Source: Larus michahellis (taxonomy: Eukaryota > Chordata > Aves > Charadriiformes > Laridae). Taken from it: a stretch of DNA of 64,000 bases. The notes below the pieces were generated by a model. It had not been told where the DNA came from. It saw nothing but the letters and a program-made list of their open reading frames with translations, and searched no databases. The stretch is taken from NCBI RefSeq assembly GCF_964199755.1, contig NC_133904.1:1674001-1738000 (forward strand). Reading direction: 5' to 3'. Shown piece by piece: positions 46,915 through 57,600 of the stretch. Positions within the stretch are counted from its first letter, which is position 1. Every line of letters begins with the position of its first letter. The position numbers were made by a program, and so were the translations under genes.

Positions 46915-46945
46915 CAATATTCAGCTGCTCCTTCGCTGAATATTG
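46915..46945. repeat. Short perfect inverted repeat
   Basis: CAATATTCAGC and GCTGAATATTG are 11-bp perfect arms around a 9-nt loop, next to a G10 run. It is about 450 bp from the larger hairpin. Confidence 0.8.
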
Positions 46946-47396
46946 GGGGGGGGGGGGATTAACGCTGCTGGGGGGGGTGAGCGCAGGGTGAGACAAGGCG
47001 TCGGGGTACATACGTGTGCGGTTCGGGAGCTGCAGTTATCACCCCCCTTTTGACTGGGAAAACGGACCAGTGTTTTTCCATCTGAGCGTCTCCCATTAGC
47101 TCTTAGCGGTGCTTCTCCGAAGGGATGTCGACTGCTGTGCTCCGTAGCTCGCCGGCTCTCGCTCCCCCCCAACACACAAGCGCTTGGTCCAGATAACGTC
47201 CCCGTGTGCCTGTGCCGCTGGCAGCTGGCTCTCGTCTCTGCCGGTTTCGCTCCTTCTGCCCAGAGCCGGTGAAAACCCGGTGAATAACTCCTGGTGAGAC
47301 TTTTAACACTTTCTGCTTGGAGTTTTTATTTTTCCGTTACGTTTGGACACTTGGCACTTGCCAAACACGCGCGGAGAAGGGAGACCCTCCCCCGGG

Positions 47397-47543
47397 AGCT
47401 CAGCTCCCTCACGGCAAACAGTTACTAGGATTTTTTACAGATGTAGCGTGCTTTTAGAAATTACGCACTACCGCCTTCTGACCTAAAATGCACTAAAGTT
47501 GTAAAAAAATTCTAATAATTGTTTGCCGTGAGGGAGCTGAGCT
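47397..47543. repeat. Long inverted repeat (hairpin), arms about 60 bp
   Basis: The outer 24 bp of each arm are perfect reverse complements (left AGCTCAGCTCCCTCACGGCA followed by AACA). The inner ~36 bp continue as a diverged match down to CTTTTAG / CTAAAATG, leaving a ~24-nt loop near 47458-47481. No open frame is present. Confidence 0.85.
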
Positions 47544-49064
47544 GCCAGCGGGGGGTCCCCGCGTGCGTAGCTGGAGCTGCTGAACCAAGCGGGGCCAAGT
47601 TCCACCAGTGCAAAGCACCCCTTGGTTTTTAAGGATGTCGGAAAAAGGAGGAACCAGCACCATCCTCAGCAAACCGGCGGGAAACTCCCCTTTAACTAAA
47701 ATAAACCCCATCGTGGCTTCTCCCCAGCGTTGGCTTAATTTTAGATTTCCAAAAAAACCAGATCTTGCATCTCCATCTATAAATTCAGAGGGTGGTGGCG
47801 TTTTGTTTTTTGTTTGGGTTTTTTTTCGTTTTTTTTTTTTTTATCGCCAGAAATCTTTTCCAGTAGGCGCTCACAAAAAAAACGGAGAATTGATGATAAT
47901 CCTGCAGCGAGGGAAGCGTACGAGGAGGCCGAGCCTCAAACAAAGCAAAACCTCCAGGAAGCAGAAAGTAGGTCAGGTTGATAAGGATGAGCGCAGAGGG
48001 ACAGCATTAACACGGAGGGGGAAAACAAAAGTCGGAAAGAAATCACCCCCTGGCCCTGTTTGCAGAAGGAAGGGGCTGCCTGCTACGGACAGCTGAGATC
48101 TTTAAGCCTTTTTCCTTAAAACCTATTATCCTTAAAAGATGTCGGCTGCGATGGAGAGGTGATTGCAATTAGCAGCAGTAGAGGAAGGGCGAGACCCCCC
48201 CGCACCCCAGCCTGGGTTTGGACGGGGACGGCTTGGGAAGTGCTGCGGGTAAAGGAGATGTTTGCGAATTACCAAGGCTGGATAAAGTTCTCGGAGGGGT
48301 CCTGGAAAAGCAGGTCCTGGAGAGCAAGGGGTCAGCTCTGCCGAGGCTGCAGTGCCGGGGAGCAGCTGGGAGGCTTTAAAGAAACCGTAACGTTGTCTGC
48401 GAGGACGGGAGAAAAAGAGCTGGGAGGTCGCGGGCTCATTGGTCTCGTTTAGACCCTGGAAAATACTGCAAATCTAAAAAAATTAAAAAAAAAACAAAAC
48501 ACAACAGCAGCACAGGCTCCTCGGGAGCGACGGGCAGGGACGTGGGGTGGCACGGGAGCAGGTCTCGCCGTTCCCAGGTGGTCCAAACCCCTCGGGGTGG
48601 GGGTGATGGAGCGATGCAGGATTGCACCCGGCGGCACGGGCCCCCCCCAGCTCCCGGGTCCGGTCATAAGGTTGCGGCAGTGCAGGGAATTCAATGCTAA
48701 AATTGGATGTATCGAGTGCCCCAAAAATGGGCCTTTTCTGCTTTAAATAGCGCCCAGATGGTGCAGGAGGAAAGGCCGGGAAAAGCTCGAGCTGTTGCTG
48801 GGGGGAGGGAGTTTGGGAGGGGGGAAAGGTGCGAGAGAAGCAGCCGGAAAACCCGCCGAAGGGTTTGCCCTGGAAACCGTACGGCCACGGCGGGGGCCGG
48901 AGATTTTGGGCGAATCCCAAGCGTTTCGGCAGCCCCGTGGGCACACAGAAGCCCACCCTGAGCCACCCCACGGGGCCGCGTCCTGCACCCCGAGGCGTGT
49001 GTGTGTGTTTCCCCCCCCCCCCAGACCTGCCACAGAGGCAGCGGCCCCCCCGCGAGATTTGTGC

Positions 49065-49330
49065 TGATGTTTGCAGATATGCTAATTGGCTCATTAATCA
49101 TCCCCACCCGCAGCTGTAATTGGGCTCATTTTGCATTGATTCCAGGGACTTTGGAGAAACGCTGGCTCTTCCCTTACAGGAGGTAATTTAGCGCAATGAG
49201 TCCCAGCGCACCCCCGTCGAATAAGGCCATACGACATAAATAACCTCGAACGGGGCCCAGCCAGCGCTGCGCTGCACGAAGCGGCCGAGAAGACGTGCTT
49301 GCATGGTGCTTTCTCCTTCCAATTACGAGA
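49065..49330. promoter_or_regulatory. Candidate conserved regulatory block
   Basis: Dense homeobox and octamer-like sites stand out in GC-rich surroundings: GATATGCTAATTGGCTCATT, TAATCAT, GCTGTAATTGGGCTCATTTT and TTTTGCATTG. There is no open frame or repeat similarity. Assignment as an enhancer is inference only. Confidence 0.3.
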
Positions 49331-49475
49331 CACGCTAAACCCAGGATAGTCCCGTCCTGACACCGAAACGATGACACATTCCTCGACACCAGAAAATGAA
49401 GGTCTCGGCGTCCCTCGTGCTGGCCCCTTGCTCGCGCACGCCCGGCTGCGGCACCCTTCCGTGAGTCTATGACTT

Positions 49476-50058
49476 TGTAGTAACGATAGGACAGGGGGTA
49501 ACGGTTTTAAACTGGAAGAGGGGAGATTCAGCCTAGATATAAGGAAGAATTTCTTTACGCTGAGGGCGGTGAGACACTGGCCCAGGTTGCCCAGAGAGGT
49601 GGTTGATGCGTCATCCCTGGGAACATTCAAGGTCAGGTTGGACGGGGCTCTGAGCAACCTGATCTAGTTGAAGATCACAGAGTGGTTTGGGCTGGAAGGG
49701 ACCGTAAAGCCCACAGTGGCACCCCCTGCCCTGGGCAGGGACACCTCCCACCAGCCCAGGTGGCTCCAAGCCCCGTCCAACCTGGCCTTGAACCCCTCCA
49801 GGGATGGGGCAGCCACAGCTTCTCTGGGCAACCTGGGCCAGGGGCTCACTGCCCTCCCAGCCAAGAGTTTCTTCCTCAGATCTCATCTCAGTCTCCCCTC
49901 TTTCCATTTAAAACTGTTCCACTTCATCCTATCACTCCCCTCCCTGCTCCAGAGTCCCTCCCCAGCTTCCCTGTAGGTCGATGTCCCTGGTCGTTGCAGG
50001 GGGGTTGGACTCGGTGACCTTTAAAGGTCCCTTTCAACCCAACTGTTCTATGATTCCT
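49476..50058 (+). mobile_element. CR1 LINE 3' end, interrupted by a second CR1
   Basis: The left part (to about 49672) ends GAGCAACCTGATCTAGTTGA. The right part (about 49978-50058) resumes with GATGTCCCTGGTCGTTGCAG and runs to TTCTATGATTC. Together they make a continuous CR1 3' end. Confidence 0.88.
49673..49977 (-). mobile_element. CR1 LINE 3' end nested inside the preceding CR1
   Basis: Opposite orientation: it starts GATCACAGAGTGGTTTGGGC and ends in CCAGAGTCCCTCCCCAGCTT. It belongs to the subfamily of the copies at 46 and 61 kb and must be the younger insertion. Confidence 0.88.
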
Positions 50059-50424
50059 CTTTGGCAGTCCCCCCACGCAGCGAGCATCTCCCTCCCTGCC
50101 ACTCGCCCAAGCCGGGCGCGCAGCGCCCTCGCAGGGAGCCCAGCCCAGGGCAGTTCCACCGCCTCCTTCCCTGCACAACCAGGGCTTCTGCTCCCCCTGC
50201 AGCCCACGGCACCGAGCAGAGCCTCCGGCCAGCATCGCGTGTCCCTGCAGGGACCTCCCAGCCCAGGGAAGAGCAGCAGCAGCAGCGCAAGCAGAATGTG
50301 CCTCAGTGGACACCCCAAAAATGCCCCTTCAGGTCCCACCACCCTCTCTCGGGTGGGGGGTCAGTGCTTGTGCCCGGCCCCTCAGCAAAGACAGAAAGAA
50401 AGAAAGGAGCTGGCAAGGTGTTGG

Positions 50425-51476
50425 TATCTTGAAAACATTTTATTTCATCACTATTCCATGGTAACATAAATAATAGGCAACGACAGCACGTGGAACGTAA
50501 AGAGGGGCAAGCGGCGGGCGCGGGGCACAGCGGCAGTTAACGGGGAGGAGAAACTCGCACTGGTAGTGCTGGGCAGTTCGGCAACTTGATTTAGTGAAAA
50601 TATACATAGAGAGATATATATATATATCAGTAAACTAGCAGTATTTGGTGTTGTTCCCTGTGCTACAGGCCTAATCCACAAAAAAAACCCCCCCATGATT
50701 GTACAGAGGTGCTGAACCCACCGAGTGCCCGCACAGCTCCAGCACCTGCAGGGTCCATCCCGGGGGCATCCTCCCCCCTCCCCACGGCGCTGGCGCGTCC
50801 CAGCGGGAAGGAGGAGGGAAAGTCCCTCTGCGCAGAGGCGGAGGGAGCGAAAAAAAAAATCCCTCTGGGGTTAGGAAACCCAGCCTCTTTTTATTTTTAT
50901 TTTTTTTTTAATTTAAAGAAGGATATGGGTGCGTGTGCATGGGTGCGCACACACGGAGCAGCTCCTTTCCCCGGGCCGGAGCCTGGGGACACTCACAGGC
51001 TGCTCCTGCCCCCGTCCCCGGCAGCACCCCCACCACGGGAAGGGTCCCAGGATGCCCGATTTTATAAATGAAGCCCTTCCGACCCCCCCGCCCCATTCCA
51101 GTTCTGCACCCGCCCTCACATTTTTGCATAGGAAAAAAAACAGCAACGAAGCATCGCGCTTTCCCGGGGAGGGGGGTCACCGCCGCTTGGGCTCCCCCCC
51201 AGTTCCCGTGAATCCCGACGGAGGGGACACTGCTCCTCTACTTACTCCAAGCCCACGGCCGGGGCGGGCGCCCCCCCCCCCAGCCCTCTCTCATGCAGTG
51301 GCTTTCGGTTACGGCGGTTTTAGCGCTAGACGAGACTAGGAGGACGTGTTTCCAGTTAGCGAGTGGGCTCTTGGCAGGTCACTTGACTTCTGGCTCGTAT
51401 TCTGTGTAAGTGGATACAATAAAATTAAAGAGCGAGTATAAACAAAGAGAGTTTATTTATAAAACGTCCCTGGAAG
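50425..51476 (-). other. CORO2B: CORO2B 3' untranslated region (inferred)
   Basis: About 1.05 kb downstream of the stop has no coding signal and includes a TA dinucleotide run near 50615-50626. The end is inferred from an AATAAA on the minus strand at 50444-50439. Another AATAAA at 51457-51452 is only about 20 nt after the stop and is unlikely to act alone. Confidence 0.6.
50439..50444 (-). terminator. CORO2B: AATAAA polyadenylation signal, CORO2B
   Basis: TTTATT on the plus strand reads AATAAA on the gene strand, inside GATGAAATAAAATG. It is about 1 kb past the stop codon. Confidence 0.55.
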
Positions 51477-51608
51477 TTAATTATTCTTCGGGCTGTTACG
51501 TAAGTTTTTCAGCTCCAGCTGTAGCTGTCGGATGCGTATGTCTTTCTGCGAGAGCTCGTCCTTCAGCCGCCGGATCTCGTCCTGCTGCCGGAAGAACATC
51601 CGAAGGAG
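51477..51608 (-). CDS. CORO2B: CORO2B last coding exon, coiled coil and stop
   Basis: 43 codons plus TAA, with acceptor CTTCCCTTCCAG. It encodes a heptad-patterned coiled coil ([19 protein letters not shown], then [11 protein letters not shown]) that mediates oligomerisation in coronins. The last residue is Asn, where the human protein as I recall it ends in Cys. Confidence 0.95.
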   Translation of the reverse strand, partial: LLRMFFRQQDEIRRLKDELSQKDIRIRQLQLELKNLRNSPKNN

Positions 51609-54600
51609 CTGGAAGGGAAGGAGGGAGCTGGAGGGACCGCACCGGCCACTCACCCCTCGCGCTGGGGCCGCCTCGTAACTCGGCCGCTTTTGCAACACGC
51701 CTTCAGCCCCCGCCTCTCCCCCATTTACTACTTCGCCCTCCAGCACGGGGATGCCCTCATGGATGCCATCCGCAAACTCGGCTCCAGCAAAACAAATTCC
51801 TTCCGGGACCAAGTGCTGATGTTGCCCCGGCACCTCCATACGTTGTTCCCGGAGAGGGATTTTAACAAATAAAAAATAAAAAATAAAAATTCAGGAGCTT
51901 AACGCTGCTCCTTTCGGGTTCTCTGTGGTTAAATACAGAGCGGGATGCTTCAATTCCCAGGGAACAGCGGTGCCCAGGCACTTCAGTCTCAGGGTACCAG
52001 CAGAGACCTGCAGAGCGGTGGCTTTCCAAGCTGCACCCAGAAAATGTTCCCCCCCCCGGCCAGTGACCGTCCCCCCCCCATCCCCGGGGCTGCGCTGCCC
52101 TACCTCGTTCTCTGTCCGGGGCGGCACGTTCTCCAGCAGGTCTATGCCATTAACGACAACGCTCTTCTTCTCCCTCACCGGTGCCTTGAAGACGATTTTG
52201 GATGTCTTCTTGTAGCCCTCCTTCAGCGACATCAGGATGGGATCTGAGCGGGGCAGAGCAGGGGAGGGGGTCAGGGGGGGCTGCGGCCCCGTCCCGCTGC
52301 CCGGCCGTTCTCGGGGCTCCCTGCCATCCCCCCCGGCAGCTTTACCTCGGTTCACCCCGCTCAGCCATTCATCCGGCGTGAGGGCTGGTTCCGTACCCGG
52401 CGTCATCGGGTAAATGTCCTCTTGGTACGTTTCTGACTGAAAACACGGGGGAAAGAAAAGCAACCGCCTCCGTGAACGCGCTCACAACTTTTTAACTACG
52501 TGATGCAACCTGCTCTCAAGGGTTGCGCTCGCTCCTTTGGCATGCGGCAACGCAGCCACCCGGGGAAGCGGTCAACCAGTGTTTGCACCATTAGGTCAGA
52601 CGAGAAACGCCAGCGTTGGCTGCTCAGGGCATGTGCGGATCTGGGAAACGCCGGCTGGCCACCGGCAGCAGAGCCGAGGGGCCGGAGGAGGACGAGCGGC
52701 TGCTGAGCCTGGGACCGGCTCCTCCACGCAGCCCCCGCCGGCGCTGGGAAAGGCAAACGCCAAATCCAGGTCCAGCCCCAAGATACATTTTACCAGGAAC
52801 AGCCCTGAAACCTCAGGTGAGATGAGCCCTTTACTGCCCGTCACAATGGACCAAGCTGATTTTGCACGTAAAAAAAATCGCATCAAGGCCAGGGGCAATG
52901 CAGAGATGTGTTTCCTAAAAACACTCCCATTAACCCCTGGGGAAAAACCCCTTGGGAATCCCATGCCTGGGAAGCGTAATGACTGGAAGGTCTAAGACCA
53001 GCGCAAAGAGACCCAGTGGTCAGACTGGTCAGCAAGGCGGCGCAAGCAGGGGCATCTCCATCGCGTCGGACCCACTCCGGCCACCGCCAGCCACCGCTCG
53101 CCCCCGCCAACCCATCCTGGCACCCCCGGGTGCGGCGAGGGACTCACCCTCCTCGGCACGATCATCGAGATGGGTTCGATCAGCCCCTTGAGGGTGATGA
53201 GCTTGTAGAAACGAAAGACCTCGCAGGCTGACACGTCCAGCCCGTGCTTCGGCATCACCCCTGCAGAGGAGGGGCAGACGTTAACCCCCACGTGCCGCAA
53301 ACCCCTGGCAGCTGGCTGGGACCCATCCCCCTCCCCGGAACGGGGCACCCCGAAAGGTCCATGCTCTCCATCAGGAGACCCAGGTCTTTACTGAATTCAT
53401 CCCTGGGGCACAGACCTGGGCCACGCCACGGGTGCTTGCAGGGATGTCGGGAAAGGGATGAGCAGTTTTTATTCAGGACGAATCACAGGAATCGCTGCCT
53501 GATGTGCCCTGCTAAAGCCATGGCACATGACGGCAGGAAGGGTGTCGCTGGGCATGCGTCTGGCTGGCGCCCAGCCCCAGCCCGGCTGAATCACCGCGGG
53601 AAGGACAGCACAGCAATGGGAACGCTGCCCTGCAAGCGCTGCAGCCCTGCCTTGATGAGCCAGAGCCGGCGCAGCGCCCGCCAAACCCGTGCCAAACCTG
53701 CTTGCCTGCGGCATTTAATTAAGCGCCTTCCATCATCTACTTTTTGCACATCGGGAGCGAAGGGGCAGCAGCTCTGCTGTCCTTACCCAGTCCTTTCTGC
53801 GGGGCCGGGGAGCGAAACTCCATGAGATAACTCAAGTAGGGCTTTTCCGAGCCAATCTCGTAGTACCGAATGTTGCCATCACCCTGGAGCGAACACAGGG
53901 AAGAGGGACGGATTAGTGCTTTCGGAAACGCGACGTTGAATAGTGACCATGATAACAAACCCCAGCACCCCGTCCTTAGGAAATGCCAGGGGGAGACAGG
54001 CTGGGGCCACTGCAGCACCGCACATCACCCCGCGGGATGCTGAGCAGCGGGCACCTCTCCAAAACAGGGGGGTTTTGGCCAAAGAGCTGCGTAATGCTTT
54101 GCTCGGGGCTCAGCACAGCCCTGCTCCCCAGACGGTTCTTCTCCCCCGCGCCGTTTGCTGGAATTTGCAACCTTCGGAAATTCAATAAGGACAAGTGTAG
54201 GGTGCTGCACCTGGGGAGGAATAACCCCCCGCACCAGGACAGGCTGGGGCTGACCTACTGGAGAGCAGCTCTGTGGAAAGAGACCTGGGAGTCCTGGGGG
54301 ACAACAGGGTGACCATGAGCCAGCGATGGGCCCTGGTGGCCAAGAAGGCCAAAGGCATCCTGGGGGGCATCAAGAAGAGCGTGGCCAGCAGGTGGAGGGA
54401 GGTCATCCTCCCCCTCTGCTCTGCCCTGGGGAGGCCCCAGCTGGAGCGCTGGGTCCAGTTCTGGGCTCCCCGGTTGCATAAGGACAGGGAACTGCTGGAG
54501 AGGGGACAGCAAAGGGCCACCAAGATGCTGAGGGCACTGGGACACCTCTCTGATGAAGAAAGGCTGAGGGATTTGGGTCTCTTCAGTCTGGAAAAAAGAC

Positions 54601-57600
54601 GACTGAGGGGGGATCTTATCAACACTTATCAACACTGAAAGGGGGGGGTGTCAGGAGGATGGGGCCAGGCTCTTCTCAGTGGTGCCCAGCGACAGGACAA
54701 GGGGTAACGGGCACAAACTTGCCCATGGGAAGTTCCATCTCAACACGAGGAGGAACTTCTTTGCTGTGAGGGTGGCAGAGCCCTGGCACAGGCTGCCCAG
54801 AGAGGTGGGGGAGTCTCCGTCTCTGGAGACATCCCAACCCCGCCTGGACGCGTTCCTGTGCCACCTGCTGTGGGTGACCCTGCTCTGGCAGGGGGTGGGA
54901 CTGGGTGATCTCCAGAGGGCCCTTCCCACCCCCACCGCTCTGGGATTGTATGAATTCCCCCCTTCACCTCCCTGGGAGACGCTGCAGCCCCCGCCGCTGT
55001 GGGGAGCGAAGCGCAGCCCATACCTTGCCCGCCAGGTACAGCATGTGCGTGTCGGCATCGTAGAAAGGGAAGAGGAGACCCGAGAGCCCGTCGATCTCCT
55101 CCTCTATCAGGGGCATGGACAGGTCTTCCTGCACAACAGCAAGAAACACCTCCATGAGCAAGATGTCCCGATGCTCCTGCTGAGCGGGGGGACTGCGGCG
55201 GGGACAGAGCTGGGGGGTCCCAGCACCCACCTGGTCCCAGAGGGCGATCTGCCGCGTGTTCCAGCGCGACACCCCCGTCGTCAGCAGCCGCTTCGTGCTG
55301 CCCAGGAAGACCACCCGGTTGACACGGTGGTTCTTGCAGCTGGCCTCCTGCAAGACAGGAGTGAGCTCGCTGACAGCATCCCCCCCCCCAGGCCCACCAT
55401 GGCCCCCAGACCTGACCCTCGCCCTGGGAAAGCCCCTTCCTCGGCAGGCACCCCCCGACCTGCCACCCCCACAACGCCTCTCCGGCCTCGTCCCGGCGGA
55501 ACGCCGGCTCTGTGCCGGCAGACAGCGCGGAGGTACCATGATTCAGCGCCCGTCGCCTGTGCAAAACGAAAATGCCCGTCGCCCTGAACATTAGATACCA
55601 CCTTCACCGAGAAACCACCAGCTTCCTCCAAACTGTGGCTCTTCCTGGAACTTTCTGCATCCCCACCTCCCTCCCCAGTTTCTACTATTTTCCACAAATC
55701 CTTAATTAATAAAAGAACAAAAGCCTCCAACTCCAGTGCCTGGGATGAGGCCGAGCCCTTGCCGTCATCTCCACCTAATTAAAACAGCAGAGAATTACCC
55801 GCAGACCCTGGCACACCCAAAACAACCCACCGTGAGTAGCAGCTGTACCTTGCGAGTGTTTTCACATACTTTCAGTTGGATTCCTCCCCAGGATCTTATT
55901 TCCATCCCACCCCCGGCCCCGCGCAGTCCCCCGGCACGAGCACCGCACCTGCAGGACCCTGCCGGACCGCGGCTCCACCACCCGCAGCTTCTTGTCCTTG
56001 CAGGTGGTGGCCAGGAGGCTGCCGTCCGTGTTGAAGGACATGCAGAGGATGACGTCCGTGTGGCAGTCGATCATCTTCACCGGCTCCCCGATGTCCAGGT
56101 TCCAGATGAGGACCTGCGGGAAGCAGGGAGGCAGCCCTGCCATCTCCACTCCTGCAGACCCCCCCACCCCTCCCACAACCTCCAAGTCTGCTCTGGGCAC
56201 CTTAATATCTCCTATTTGGGCTGAAATTGCCCCCTCATCACCTACAGAGCCGCCCTCCCTCCTCCCAGCGCTGCCCTGCGGCTGCTGCTTGGGCACAATT
56301 AAAATAGTCCTCGTGACCCTTGCAGGAGGGGAGGCACCGTCCGCTGCGGACGCGGTGGGTCACTTTATTCCAGGCGGCAGGACCCTGCGCCGGCGGCACC
56401 CAGGTGACTCGCAGCCCTGTCAAGGGCAGGGAATGCCTTTGCCAGGGCAGTGGCCGGGCAGAGCTCACCTTATAGTCATAGCCGGCGCTGAAGAGGATGT
56501 TGTTGGTGGTAGGGTGCCACTCGACGAGGCCGACGCGCCGGCTGTGCCCGTACAGCTCCAGGACGGCCTCCGTCATGTTCCTCTTCAGGCCGCCTTCGGG
56601 GATCTCCCAGATCCGCACCTGGGGACGGGGCAGGCGTCGGGGCGGGTTTGGGAGCCCCGGCAGGACCCCGACGCCCGCCGTGGGGGGCTCTGAGCTGCTC
56701 AACCCCCGCAGTGCCCCAATGCCAGCGGCCTCATCCTGCACCCTAATGGACATCCTGGGGTCGACCCCGTCCCCTGCAAGGGCAGAGTCCGTCCCACCGG
56801 ACCAGCGAGCACCCCGGGGAAAGGGCAGACCCAAAAAAGGCAGCGGTTTCACCCCTGGACTGTGGGTGCCAAGGAGAAGGACCCAATAAAGCCAATGCAG
56901 CGTTCCCAGGGAGCAGGGCCGGGGAGACTCCCCCTTCCATCAGCCTTGCTGGGTGCTTGCCCCCCCGAGCAGGAGAACCTGGGTTAAAAACAAGCCAGAA
57001 AAGCCCCCACACAGAGGGTGCTTGCTGTGGAAAAGGAGGTGATGCACTGGGACAGAATAAGGCTTCTATAGCATCCCCTCTTCAATTAAACAGCTCCAGA
57101 TAATGCTATCAAAGAGCAATTACAGATGCTTTCATCCCCATGGCGGGTCACTGGTATGAAGCCAAGGCACCACATCACATTTATCTAATCCCCCCTTGGT
57201 CTGCTCCGGGCCCGAGTGCCCCAGACCCATCCGAGCAGCAAGCCCCGGGGTCCCGCCAGCCCTGCGGCTTCCCAGAGCCACCCGAAAGCCGGCAGCGTCT
57301 GGTGGTGCCTACACGTCCCCGGGGCTCAGGTGAGAGATGAGAAACGACTGAGCTTTGCCCCCCCCCATCTCCTCCCCATGGCAGCCTGCCTCGTGCATCC
57401 TTCCTGGAGCCTTCCTCTCACCCCAGCTCTGACACCAGCTGCAGACACATCACAACACCTTCAAGTAACACCCGTCAAAAAAGCCGAACCACACCGAAGG
57501 CAGCTCCCAGCCCACGCAGGTTCCCTTTCGCCTCCTCCCCCAGCACCTCGAAAGAGGAGCTTGGCTTTGAGCGGAGGCAGTGGCCGGGGCTGCACCGCCC

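Larger units (their letters stand above)
42619..50424. other. Intergenic region between the 3' ends of ANP32A and CORO2B
   Basis: The two genes converge here with about 7.8 kb between inferred poly(A) sites. It contains CR1 copies at 46.1-46.7 and 49.5-50.06 kb, hairpin repeats at 46.9 and 47.4 kb, a T tract (about 43240-43260), a short tandem duplication at 45.54 kb and a possible conserved element at 49.06-49.33 kb. I see no gene. Confidence 0.8.

Noticed and set aside
54182-54638. Open frames of 120-150 codons at 54.2-54.6 kb
   Set aside because: All are within a CR1 copy inside a CORO2B intron. The plus-strand frame is a degraded 3' piece of the element.
54740-55591. Long antisense frames (283 and 302 codons) across CORO2B exons
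   Set aside because: They run through real exons and introns of CORO2B and a CR1 copy. They are by-products of GC-rich coding sequence.
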